In this document: piece after piece, positions 1 through 7,798 of the stretch
Numbering within the stretch: position 1 is the first letter of the stretch
How the letters are laid out: every line of letters starts with the position of its first letter
Origin: Exiguobacterium sp. s124
Lineage (GTDB): Bacteria; Bacillota; Bacilli; Exiguobacteriales; Exiguobacteriaceae
Reading direction: 5' to 3'
Length of the DNA: 64,000 bases
Assembly (NCBI RefSeq): GCF_018617485.1
Contig: NZ_JACSKH010000001.1
Location: 1,116,001-1,180,000, forward strand
Position numbers and translations under genes: made by a program
Notes under the pieces: model-generated
What the model saw: only the letters and a program-made list of their open reading frames with translations
What the model was told of the DNA's origin: nothing
Database searches by the model: none

Positions 1-1643
1 TCATCGGACGAATCGTCGATGAAATCAACCGGGGTTCACTTTCGTCGAACACGCTTTGGATGTTGCTAGGCGGTCTGGCTGCCGTCGGAATCGGAAATTA
101 TGTCGCCCGCTTCTTTTGGCGCTATTTTATCTTCGGCGCTTCAATTCGACTGGGGAGAATGCTTCGAAGCCAACTGTATCGGCACTTTACCGATCTTGAT
201 CAACGATTTTACAAAAAGTCACGTGTCGGCGACCTGATGGCTCACGCGACAAACGATGTACAAGCCGTATCCATGACGGCAGGGGCAGGGATTTTAACAC
301 TTGTCGATAGCGTGACGCTTGGAACGTTCGTCATCATCACGATGATTACAACAATCAGTTGGAAGCTCACGCTCGTCGCCTTGCTCCCACTCCCGATCAT
401 GGTCGCTCTGACGACACGATATGGGAAGATGTTACATAGCCGATTTGGGGTCGCCCAAGCGGCATTTTCAGAATTGAATGACAAAGTACAGGAAAGTGTG
501 AGTGGGGTTCGTGTCTTGAAGTCGACCGGGGAAGTCGAACGAGACGTAGACTCGTTCGAGAACTTATCGAGTGAGGTCATGGCAAAAAACGTACGGGTTG
601 CCAAAATCGATGCCCTGTATGATCCAACTATCTTTGGTATTGTCGGTTTGTCGTATATCCTTTCAGTTGGCTATGGGGCGGTCTTGATTGAACAAGGTGA
701 ATTGACAATCGGACAAATTGTAAGCTTCACTGCCTATTTGGCACTATTGACGTGGCCGATGTTAGCTTTTGGATGGCTCTTCAACATCGTCGAGCGTGGA
801 CGGGCGTCATACGACCGGATTGAACGAATGCTCGCCGTCAAACCAGAGATTCAAGATGACCGGATGGCCGCCACGACACTTGCACACTCAGAGGTGGAAG
901 TCGATGTGCGAAACTTTGCGTATGACGATACGGTTGTACTCCATGATGTCCATTTTCGGATTGAGCGTGGGAAGACAATCGGGATTGTTGGAAGGACAGG
1001 TGCAGGTAAGACGACGATTGTCCGTCTGTTGACCCGTGAGTATGACGTAAAAGATGGAAAGATTAAAATCGGAGGCATCAATATCCGCCAAGTGAAAAAA
1101 TCACTGTTAATGGACAAAATTGCGGTCGTGCCACAAGACCATTTCTTATTCTCGGATTCGATTGCGAACAACATCGCTTTCGGAAAACCTGAGGCGAGCA
1201 TGGAGGAAATCATCGAGGCGGCCAAAGTCGCTGAGGTGCATGAAGATATCGTCCGTCTCCCTGAAGGGTATGCGACACTCGTTGGGGAACGTGGAGTGAC
1301 CTTGTCAGGTGGACAGAAACAACGTATATCCATTGCGCGTGCGCTCATGACTGAAGCGGATGTCTTAATCTTAGATGATGCGCTATCTGCCGTAGATGCG
1401 AAGACGGAAGAGTCCATCATCGAACACTTCCGTGTCGGAAATCCTGATCAAGCTCGTGTCATCGTTGCGCATCGCCTCTCTGCTGTGGAACACGCGGATG
1501 AGGTCCTTGTGATCGAAGACGGGAAAATCGTACAGCGTGGGCGTCACGACGAATTGCTTAGAGAAGCAGGTTGGTATCGTGAAACGTATGATCGCCAACA
1601 ACTTGAAGCGATTGTAGAAGGGGGTGGACATGATGAAGCATGA
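1..1643 (+). CDS. yheI: ABC exporter half-transporter, BmrC/YheI-like (5' end outside window)
   Basis: The reading frame is open to the left edge (first full codon at base 3), so the start and part of the membrane domain are missing. The visible part holds the rest of a six-helix ABC exporter membrane domain and a complete nucleotide-binding domain: Walker A GRTGAGKTT near nt 990, signature LSGGQKQR near nt 1303, Walker B LILDDALSAVD near nt 1365. The residue after the Walker B aspartate is Asp instead of the usual catalytic Glu, which is the degenerate-site hallmark of the BmrC (YheI) half of heterodimeric multidrug exporters. The gene overlaps the next one, its presumed partner, by 14 bases. 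Substrate is inferred only (drugs or lipids). Confidence 0.88.
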   Translation, partial: IGRIVDEINRGSLSSNTLWMLLGGLAAVGIGNYVARFFWRYFIFGASIRLGRMLRSQLYRHFTDLDQRFYKKSRVGDLMAHATNDVQAVSMTAGAGILTLVDSVTLGTFVIITMITTISWKLTLVALLPLPIMVALTTRYGKMLHSRFGVAQAAFSELNDKVQESVSGVRVLKSTGEVERDVDSFENLSSEVMAKNVRVAKIDALYDPTIFGIVGLSYILSVGYGAVLIEQGELTIGQIVSFTAYLALLTWPMLAFGWLFNIVERGRASYDRIERMLAVKPEIQDDRMAATTLAHSEVEVDVRNFAYDDTVVLHDVHFRIERGKTIGIVGRTGAGKTTIVRLLTREYDVKDGKIKIGGINIRQVKKSLLMDKIAVVPQDHFLFSDSIANNIAFGKPEASMEEIIEAAKVAEVHEDIVRLPEGYATLVGERGVTLSGGQKQRISIARALMTEADVLILDDALSAVDAKTEESIIEHFRVGNPDQARVIVAHRLSAVEHADEVLVIEDGKIVQRGRHDELLREAGWYRETYDRQQLEAIVEGGGHDEA

Positions 1644-3396
1644 TGTTCAAGAATGGGAAGTCATCAAACGGTTACTCAGCTATGCGAAGCGTTACGGAAA
1701 GTCACTCAGTGTCGCCTTCGTTTTTCTATTGATTGCGACAGGTGCTAAGTTGGCTGGTCCTTTTTTAATCAAAGTATTCATCGATGAATTTGTCACTCCC
1801 GGTGTCTACCCGACGAACTGGGTCATTGCACTCTTCACGGTCTATATGGTTCTTCACTTATCGGCGATCTTATTTGACTATCTGCAATCCATCTCATTCC
1901 AGAAGATTGCATTGAAGATTGTTCAAAACATACGAATGGATATTTTCCGCCACGTCATGGGGATGCGGCTCGCTTATTTTGATCGAACACCAGCGGGCGT
2001 CCTCGTATCAAGAATCACCAATGATACGGAGGCAGTAAAAGAACTGTACGTCGGAGTGATGAGTACATTCGTGCAGTCGGCTGTTCAATTGATTGGGACG
2101 TATATTTTCCTATACATATTAGAACCGCCGCTTGCGACGATGGGACTCGTCTTATTGCCGCTCTTCTGGCTCATCATTTGGGCATATCGTCGTTTCTCAA
2201 CGAAATATTTCGCGCAAGTGAGAGACCTGTTGTCACAGCTAAACGCCCAGTTGAACGAATCAATCAACGGCATGGGGATTATCCAACAGTTTCGTCAAGA
2301 AGAGCGCCTCATTCGTCAGTTTGAAGAGACGAATGAGGCGCACCAGGAGGCACGATATCGCAACTTAAAGCTCGACAGCATGTTGCTACGACCAATCATC
2401 GAACTCCTTCTTGCTTTCTCAATCATTGGGTTGCTTGGATATTACGGGGTGCTCTCGATGAGTGAACAAGTTCAGGTCGGGGTCGTCTACGCGTTCATCA
2501 GTTACATTGAACGGATCTTCCGACCTGTCCTCGATATTATGCAGCGATTGAGTGAGTTCCAACAAGCCGTCGTCTCGGCGGACCGGGTCTTTAAAATCTT
2601 AGATACGGATGAACCCGCTCCAGGGAAACAGATGCCGGGCGAGGCAAAGGTTACAGAAGGAGAAGTGCGATTCGAGGATGTGACATTTAGCTACGACGGA
2701 GAAGTCGACGTATTGAAACAGATTTCATTCGTTGCAAAACCTGGTGAGACGGTCGCGCTCGTTGGACACACCGGAAGTGGGAAAAGTTCAATCATCAACC
2801 TTTTGACCCGCTTTTATCCGTATGGAACTGGTCGAATCACGATTGATGGACAGCCGCTCGAGCAATTTGAAGAGCAAGAACTTCGTCAACAGGTCGGACT
2901 CGTATTGCAGGATCCCTTTTTATTCACCGGGACGATTGAAGAAAATCTGAAACTATTCAATCCAAACATCGATTCAGAACGTGCTCGTGAAGCTGCCGAG
3001 TTCGTCCAGGCACACACATTCATTGAGAAGTTAGATGCGGGGTATGGACACGTCGTCGGAGAGCGTGGCGCGACATTTTCGAGCGGCGAACGGCAATTGC
3101 TCGCATTTGCCCGGACTGTTGCCCGTAATCCAAAAGTACTCATTCTTGATGAGGCAACGAGTTCAATCGATACAGAAACGGAAGAACGTGTACAGATCGC
3201 GCTCGACCGCATGCGCCGTGGCCGTACTACGATTGCAATCGCTCACCGGCTATCAACGATTCAAGATGCTGACTTGATTCTGGTGTTGCACCGTGGAGAA
3301 ATCGTGGAGCGTGGCAATCATCAACAATTATTAAAACAAAATGGTCTATACAAAAAAATGTACGAATTGCAGTCGGGGCAACGTCTGATGTCTTGA
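1630..3396 (+). CDS. yheH: ABC exporter half-transporter, BmrD/YheH-like
   Basis: This is a full-length half-transporter of about 588 residues: N-terminal membrane domain (about 1-320) with ABC exporter loops, then an ATPase domain with Walker A GHTGSGKSS (about 380) and Walker B LILDEATSS (about 506) that keeps the catalytic Glu. The signature motif is degenerate (FSSGERQ instead of LSGGQ). Together with the upstream protein, which has a good signature but lacks the Glu, this gives one consensus and one degenerate ATP site, as in BmrC/BmrD. The ATG at 1630 is preferred over GTG 1624 or ATG 1633 because of the AGAAGGGGG purine run just upstream. A terminator hairpin follows at 3402. Confidence 0.88.
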   Translation: MMKHDVQEWEVIKRLLSYAKRYGKSLSVAFVFLLIATGAKLAGPFLIKVFIDEFVTPGVYPTNWVIALFTVYMVLHLSAILFDYLQSISFQKIALKIVQNIRMDIFRHVMGMRLAYFDRTPAGVLVSRITNDTEAVKELYVGVMSTFVQSAVQLIGTYIFLYILEPPLATMGLVLLPLFWLIIWAYRRFSTKYFAQVRDLLSQLNAQLNESINGMGIIQQFRQEERLIRQFEETNEAHQEARYRNLKLDSMLLRPIIELLLAFSIIGLLGYYGVLSMSEQVQVGVVYAFISYIERIFRPVLDIMQRLSEFQQAVVSADRVFKILDTDEPAPGKQMPGEAKVTEGEVRFEDVTFSYDGEVDVLKQISFVAKPGETVALVGHTGSGKSSIINLLTRFYPYGTGRITIDGQPLEQFEEQELRQQVGLVLQDPFLFTGTIEENLKLFNPNIDSERAREAAEFVQAHTFIEKLDAGYGHVVGERGATFSSGERQLLAFARTVARNPKVLILDEATSSIDTETEERVQIALDRMRRGRTTIAIAHRLSTIQDADLILVLHRGEIVERGNHQQLLKQNGLYKKMYELQSGQRLMS

Positions 3397-3401
3397 ATTG
3401 G

Positions 3402-3429
3402 AAAGGATACCTATTGGGGTGTCCTTTTT
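3402..3429 (+). terminator. Terminator after the ABC exporter pair
   Basis: AAAGGATACC pairs with GGTGTCCTTT (one wobble) around a 5-base loop, followed by a run of T. It lies 5 bases after the stop codon. Confidence 0.75.
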
Positions 3430-3435
3430 CCATGG

Positions 3436-3465
3436 AAAAAAAGCTCGTCACCATAAGTGACGAGC
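3436..3465 (-). terminator. Terminator of the Spo0E-like gene
   Basis: Perfect 9-bp stem GCTCGTCAC / GTGACGAGC with a 5-base loop; on the minus strand it is followed by seven T. It sits just after the minus-strand gene stop. Confidence 0.8.
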
Positions 3466-3473
3466 CATCAAGG

Positions 3474-3656
3474 TTAATTCGAATGCTGATCTTTTTTATG
3501 CTTTGATAGGACGTGACGTGTAATGAGAGAGTCAAGTTCTTGACTGACCAAAATGACTTCTGGTGAGGTCCAAGTGTGTGTTGACGCGATTTTATACAGT
3601 TCATCACGTTTCTGTTCAATGGCCTGGTGTAGTGTATCTGCTGCGGTGACTGCCAC
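3474..3656 (-). CDS. Spo0E-family aspartyl-phosphate phosphatase-like protein
   Basis: This 60-residue protein carries the Spo0E family pattern: a helix starting IEQKRDELYKIA, a short turn, and a second helix with the diagnostic SQELD motif (about residues 38-42) followed by LITRHV. Known members dephosphorylate Spo0A~P-type response regulators. I chose the GTG at 3656 because GGGGG lies seven bases upstream; the frame stays open to an ATG at 3716, but that extension has no ribosome binding site and lies outside the family domain. The gene has its own terminator and is flanked by unrelated genes. Its target cannot be read from the window; the inferred host genus is not known to sporulate, so a role in another phosphorelay is possible. 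Confidence 0.78.
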   Translation of the reverse strand: MAVTAADTLHQAIEQKRDELYKIASTHTWTSPEVILVSQELDSLITRHVLSKHKKDQHSN

Positions 3657-3844
3657 GTTCGTTCCCCCATCATGTAAATTAGAATTTTGCGAACTAGAAT
3701 ATCCAAATCTTAGCACCTACGTTTACAGATGACAAGTTTCATTTCCATTTCAAAAATTACAAAATGATGTTTCATTTCGAAAGAAAAGATTCGAGCAATT
3801 TAAATAGGTTTTCGCTATAATGGTCGTGAAAGGTGGAAATCGTC

Positions 3845-4543
3845 ATGGAAGTCACATTATGGCTCGCATTTGGGGCGGGCGTCTTATCGTTTTTGTCACC
3901 ATGTACGCTCCCGTTATATCCGGTGTTTCTCTCGTATATTACAGGGGTTTCCGTATCTGAATTAAAAAATGAAGGATTGAAACAGCGTACAGCTTGGTTC
4001 CACACGTTTTCGTTCTTGTTCGGCTTTTCAATCGTTTTCCTCGTGCTCGGATTATCGACCTCGTTAATTGCTGATGTATTCATCCAATATAAAGATAGTT
4101 TGCGGATGTTTGGCGCCATTTTAATTTTCGTGTTCGGCGTCTTTTTGGCAGGTCTATGGCAACCGCAGTTTATGATGCGCGAGAAGAAAATGGATATCGG
4201 CGAACGGAAGAGTGGATATTTTGGGACCGTATTAATCGGAATTGGCTTTGCTGCGGGATGGACACCGTGTACGGGTCCAATTTTAGCTGGTGTGATTGCA
4301 CTTGCCGCGACTAACCCGAGTCAAGGTCTCGGCTACATGTTGGCGTATGTCATCGGTTTCGCGATTCCGTTTTTAGTGATGGTCGCGTTTGTTGGCAAAA
4401 TCAAGTACTTAGCACGAAACAGTGCGAAAGTTGCAAAAGTCGGAGGCTATTTGATGATGGCATTCGGCGTATTATTATATTTTGACGGAATGAACCGGTT
4501 CGCTGCTTGGATGAGCGAGCTTGTCGGATTCACCGGATTTTAA
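3845..4543 (+). CDS. ccdA: CcdA, thiol-disulfide membrane protein for cytochrome c maturation
   Basis: CcdA passes reducing equivalents from cytoplasmic thioredoxin across the membrane to extracytoplasmic thiol proteins such as apocytochrome c factors. The 232-residue protein has six predicted membrane segments, with the two conserved family cysteines in SPCTLPLYPVF near the N-terminus and GWTPCTGPI in the fourth segment. The ATG at 3845 has AAAGGTGG about ten bases upstream; a longer GTG start at 3833 would sit inside that site. A TATAAT -10 element at 3817-3822 precedes it. The next gene, ccdC, starts 13 bases downstream, so the two form an operon ended by the hairpin at 5014. Confidence 0.92.
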   Translation: MEVTLWLAFGAGVLSFLSPCTLPLYPVFLSYITGVSVSELKNEGLKQRTAWFHTFSFLFGFSIVFLVLGLSTSLIADVFIQYKDSLRMFGAILIFVFGVFLAGLWQPQFMMREKKMDIGERKSGYFGTVLIGIGFAAGWTPCTGPILAGVIALAATNPSQGLGYMLAYVIGFAIPFLVMVAFVGKIKYLARNSAKVAKVGGYLMMAFGVLLYFDGMNRFAAWMSELVGFTGF

Positions 4544-4556
4544 GGGGTTGACCGAG

Positions 4557-5015
4557 ATGTCAATGTTATGGGGGTCGACTCTCATTGCATTATTGATGGG
4601 GATCGTGGCTAGTTTCGTTCGTGTGAAAGCATCAGCGAAACCGACAAATGCAAAAAAAATCTTAATTCCACCACTTGCCATGACGACCGGGATGATTCAA
4701 TTTTTGATTCCTGCATTTCGTTTGTCATGGTTCGAAGTGCTTGAGGCGTTAGCGGTAGGACTAATCTTTAGTCTGTTCCTCATCAAAACGTCAAACTTTG
4801 AAAAGCGGGATGGAGAAGTGTATCTGTCACGCTCGAAAGCATTTTTTATCGTCGTATTCGCGCTACTCGCGATTCGTACAGCGATGAAAGTTTGGGTCGG
4901 GCATGAAGTCGATATCTTCTCTACAGGTGGGTTGTTCTACTTGATTGCCTGGGGGATGATCGTCCCTTGGCGGATTGCGATGTATCAAAAATATAAACGG
5001 ATTGCGATCACGTAA
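4557..5015 (+). CDS. ccdC: CcdC-like membrane protein (YneJ family)
   Basis: This 152-residue polytopic protein has about four to five hydrophobic segments and matches the CcdC/YneJ family that lies next to ccdA in Bacilli. It is associated with cytochrome c biogenesis in Bacillus subtilis, where its exact role is unclear. The ATG at 4557 follows AAGGGG at about 4541; it begins just after the ccdA stop. The stop codon lies inside the left arm of the strong terminator that follows. In B. subtilis yneK is next; here yneK is found about 2.2 kb away on the other strand. Confidence 0.85.
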   Translation: MSMLWGSTLIALLMGIVASFVRVKASAKPTNAKKILIPPLAMTTGMIQFLIPAFRLSWFEVLEALAVGLIFSLFLIKTSNFEKRDGEVYLSRSKAFFIVVFALLAIRTAMKVWVGHEVDIFSTGGLFYLIAWGMIVPWRIAMYQKYKRIAIT

Positions 5016-5046
5016 AAATGGAGTGGCTCATGGCCACTCCATTTTT
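5014..5046. terminator. Bidirectional terminator between ccdC and the symporter
   Basis: ATGGAGTGGC pairs perfectly with GCCACTCCAT, extended by A-run/T-run pairing to about 15 bp. A on the left and T on the right allow termination in both directions between convergent genes. Confidence 0.85.
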
Positions 5047-5048
5047 GT

Positions 5049-6608
5049 TTACGATTCTTTTGTGACGGCCACTTCCGTCTCCGCATCGATTCCTGTGTTT
5101 GCTTTGACGAGAATACGTTCGTAGTTTCCTGCAACTTCATCGGACTTCGTGACGAGCGTACCGATGATGGCTGCAATGAACCCGAGTGGAATCGAGACGA
5201 TTCCTGGGTTCGAGAGTGGGAAGAGCGCTTCTCCAATGAAAATGGCTGATCCGTCTGGTGCCCAAAGGTTCGGACTAAGTGCGACTAAGATTAAAGAAGA
5301 GAACAACCCGACGACCATTCCCCAGATTGCTCCACCAGTATTGAACCGTCTCCAGAAGATCGTGAAGAGAATGACCGGTAAGTTCGCACTTGCCGCAACA
5401 GCAAAGGCGAGTGATACGAGAAACGCCACGTTCATCGATTGAGCAAAGAATGCAAGTCCCATCGAGACGAGGGCGACTGCAACAGAGGCGATACGAGCGG
5501 CTTTCACTTGCTCCTTCTCTGTTGCTTCCCCTTTACGAATGATATGACCATAGAAGTCATGAGCAAAAGCAGAAGCGGCCGATAAAACGAGCCCGGCGAC
5601 GACAGCAAGAATAGTCGCAAATGCGATTGCCGCTACGAAAGCGAACAAGAGATCGCCACCGAGTACTTGCGCGAGGAGAGGAGCTGCCATGTTACCTGCA
5701 GGGTTCGCAGCGAGAATGGCATCACGTCCAACGAAAGCTGCTGCCCCGAAACCTAAAAAGATTGTCAAAATATAGAAGGCACCGATGATCCATGTCGCAT
5801 ACACTACCGACTGTCTCGCGGTCGGTGCATCTTTGACGGTGAAGAAGCGAATCAAAATGTGTGGAAGACCAGCTGTACCAAGAACGAGCGCCATATTTAA
5901 CGAAATCGTATCGAGCGGAAGCTTGAACTTGTTTCCTGGGTTCAGAAAGTCACTACCAAGCGGTGTGGCTTTGCTCACTTCATTGAACATTGTTGTAATC
6001 GAGAAATCAAACCGTGCGAATACGAGGAACGAGATGATGGCCGTACCAATCATCAATAAGACGGCTTTTGTGATCTGTACCCATGATGTCGCTGTCATGC
6101 CGCCGAACACGACATAGACCGTCATCAATATACCGACAACGACGACACTCGTCGTATATGGGATACCAAGCAACAGCTCGATCAAAGCACCAGCACCTAC
6201 GAGCTGGGCAATCATATAAAAGATGGAGATGACAATCGCATTCATCGCCGCGACGCCACGCACGCGTGGTTTGTTGAAGCGTGCTGCGATCATATCGGCC
6301 ATCGTATACTTTCCAAGGTTGCGGAGCGGCTCCGCGACGAGATAGAGGACGACGAGATAAGCCACGAGGAATCCGATGGAATAGAAAAAGCCATCAAATC
6401 CAGCTAGCGCAATCATACCTGCAATCCCTAAGAAAGAAGCGGCAGACATATAGTCGCCTGCAATCGCGAGACCGTTTTGGAAACCAGTCAACCCACCATC
6501 AGCCGTGTAGAAATCACTGGCGGTTTTCGTTTTTCTTGCTGCGAAGTATGTAATGACAAGGGTGAGACCGACAATGGCAGTAAAGAGGGCAATCGCTGTC
6601 CAGTTCAT
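5049..6608 (-). CDS. actP: Sodium/solute symporter, acetate permease (ActP/YwcA) type
   Basis: This 519-residue protein has about 13 membrane segments of the SSS family and matches the cation/acetate symporter subgroup (N-terminus with FYTADGGLTGFQNGLAIAGD and SAASFLG). Members import acetate and related short monocarboxylates with Na+. It overlaps by four bases (ATGA) with the upstream DUF485 gene, the same pairing as yjcH-actP in E. coli and ywcB-ywcA in B. subtilis. A CcpA cre site and a TGGT-NNN-ACCA palindrome lie upstream of the operon, consistent with carbon control. Exact substrate is inferred. Confidence 0.85.
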   Translation of the reverse strand: MNWTAIALFTAIVGLTLVITYFAARKTKTASDFYTADGGLTGFQNGLAIAGDYMSAASFLGIAGMIALAGFDGFFYSIGFLVAYLVVLYLVAEPLRNLGKYTMADMIAARFNKPRVRGVAAMNAIVISIFYMIAQLVGAGALIELLLGIPYTTSVVVVGILMTVYVVFGGMTATSWVQITKAVLLMIGTAIISFLVFARFDFSITTMFNEVSKATPLGSDFLNPGNKFKLPLDTISLNMALVLGTAGLPHILIRFFTVKDAPTARQSVVYATWIIGAFYILTIFLGFGAAAFVGRDAILAANPAGNMAAPLLAQVLGGDLLFAFVAAIAFATILAVVAGLVLSAASAFAHDFYGHIIRKGEATEKEQVKAARIASVAVALVSMGLAFFAQSMNVAFLVSLAFAVAASANLPVILFTIFWRRFNTGGAIWGMVVGLFSSLILVALSPNLWAPDGSAIFIGEALFPLSNPGIVSIPLGFIAAIIGTLVTKSDEVAGNYERILVKANTGIDAETEVAVTKES

Positions 6609-6934
6609 GATTTCACCTCTTCTTTCAATTGTCTCACGAGTGCATCAAACCGGCGGGCACGTCGACTATAGAGTACGCATAATGTCCACGTCATAATAAA
6701 TTGGGAGAAGGCGAACGCCCATGCCCAAGTGATGTCTCCGACGAGTGGCGTATTCAAAATGGTCGTATAACTTGTTAAAACGGGGAGTGTGAAATAAAAA
6801 ATGAGTGAGAAGATGATAGCTGGAACGATGAATCGATTTTTTTCACGCATCAATCGATGGAACGTTTCGTGCTCTGTGATCGACGGAGCGGAATGACTAC
6901 TGGTCGTTTGTGCAACTTGCGTCACGTCATGCAT
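6605..6934 (-). CDS. DUF485 membrane protein, partner of the acetate symporter
   Basis: The 109-residue protein has two hydrophobic segments (about residues 35-57 and 68-90) and matches the DUF485 family (YjcH/YwcB), small inner-membrane proteins almost always encoded just before ActP-type symporters. The ATG at 6934 has AGGAGG seven bases upstream; a 20-residue N-terminal extension is possible in frame but has no ribosome binding site. The stop overlaps the symporter start (ATGA), so translation is probably coupled. Confidence 0.82.
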   Translation of the reverse strand: MHDVTQVAQTTSSHSAPSITEHETFHRLMREKNRFIVPAIIFSLIFYFTLPVLTSYTTILNTPLVGDITWAWAFAFSQFIMTWTLCVLYSRRARRFDALVRQLKEEVKS

Positions 6935-7033
6935 AAAATTCCTCCTAAGCTGTAAGATAAATCCATTATGCGATGTAAAAATGAGAGGAGTCATGCCTTT
7001 TTTTCATGTCGAATCCTTCAACATTATTGTAAT

Positions 7034-7048
7034 ATTGGTCATACCAAT
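7034..7048. promoter_or_regulatory. TGGT-NNN-ACCA palindrome, possible GntR/FadR-type operator
   Basis: ATTGGT-CAT-ACCAAT is a perfect inverted repeat about 100 bases upstream of the DUF485-symporter start codon. The TGGTNNNACCA core resembles sites of FadR/LutR-type GntR regulators. The regulator is not in the window, so this is an inference from shape. Confidence 0.45.
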
Positions 7049-7052
7049 TCAT

Positions 7053-7066
7053 TGTAAGCGTTTTCA
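7053..7066. promoter_or_regulatory. CcpA cre site upstream of the acetate symporter operon
   Basis: TGTAAGCGTTTTCA matches the cre consensus TGWAANCGNTNWCA at every defined position. It lies 119 bases upstream of the DUF485 start codon, so CcpA control of the symporter is likely. Confidence 0.75.
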
Positions 7067-7161
7067 ATATTGTCTAAAAATTGAACGTTATGTTTGAAAA
7101 GTAAATAGTTTGAGAAAAGGTACTTTTGACCCAATAGGCAAAAAGCACAATTCGACAAATA

Positions 7162-7187
7162 AAAAACTCTACCCAGGTCGGATAGAG
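7162..7187 (-). terminator. Terminator of yneK
   Basis: ACTCTA pairs with TAGAGT around a GC-containing loop, with six T on the minus strand after the stem. It immediately follows the yneK stop. Confidence 0.6.
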
Positions 7188-7188
7188 T

Positions 7189-7620
7189 CTATTGCTGAAA
7201 ATAGTGCTCGTAAGGCGTCCAGTCGATTTGTTCCTCGGCTAGTGCTTTCTTTAAAAACTTATGGTCTCGTTTCGGCGTTGCGGCAATATACCCTTTCACC
7301 ACGAGTTCGGTCGTCATTTTCTTCGCGCGCGATTCGAGCGCAAACTGGCCGATCTTACCAGCGATTTTTCGGATGGCGACGTCACGAAACAGTTCTGGAA
7401 CCGGTGAGACGAGTCGGTCTAATAACGTCCGTGTCTCTGGCGTCCATAGGTGTCGTGTTCTCTCTATATAGTCGTCTTCAATGTCTAGAAGGGAACGTCC
7501 GTCTTCTTTCGGCATTCGTTTTAAAAACTTACGAAACATGAAGTATCCGCCAATCGTCATGAGTCCAATCATGACGAATCCCCAGAATACAATGAAATAC
7601 ATCATCAAGTTTTCTGGCAT
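7189..7620 (-). CDS. yneK: YneK-like DUF2621 membrane protein
   Basis: The 143-residue protein has one N-terminal membrane segment (about 6-28) followed by a soluble, charged domain. Stretches such as GFVMIGLMTIGGYFMFRKFL, PVPELFRDVA and TPKRDHKFL match the DUF2621 family (B. subtilis YneK), whose function is unknown. In B. subtilis yneK follows ccdA-yneI-yneJ; here it is separated from ccdA/ccdC by the acetate symporter pair and is on the opposite strand. Its own terminator follows. Confidence 0.78.
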   Translation of the reverse strand: MPENLMMYFIVFWGFVMIGLMTIGGYFMFRKFLKRMPKEDGRSLLDIEDDYIERTRHLWTPETRTLLDRLVSPVPELFRDVAIRKIAGKIGQFALESRAKKMTTELVVKGYIAATPKRDHKFLKKALAEEQIDWTPYEHYFQQ

Positions 7621-7798
7621 CGTCTTTCCCCCGTTCTATACATTCACTTGCTATCATCGTTAGTATACAAAAAAGAATCCATTTGCAAAAGGAGCACGTC
7701 TCGTTAGGATAGACGAACTCAACCGATTTCGTTAGAATAGATAGCGTTGCTACGAGAATAAGCATGAAGTGAGTCGAGAAAGGAAAGGTCTATCACAT

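Noticed and set aside
851-1420. Long minus-strand open frames antisense to the ABC transporters, sbcC and others
   Set aside because: They are low-complexity Ser/Arg/Thr-rich translations without ribosome binding sites and lie within genes with clear domains on the other strand.
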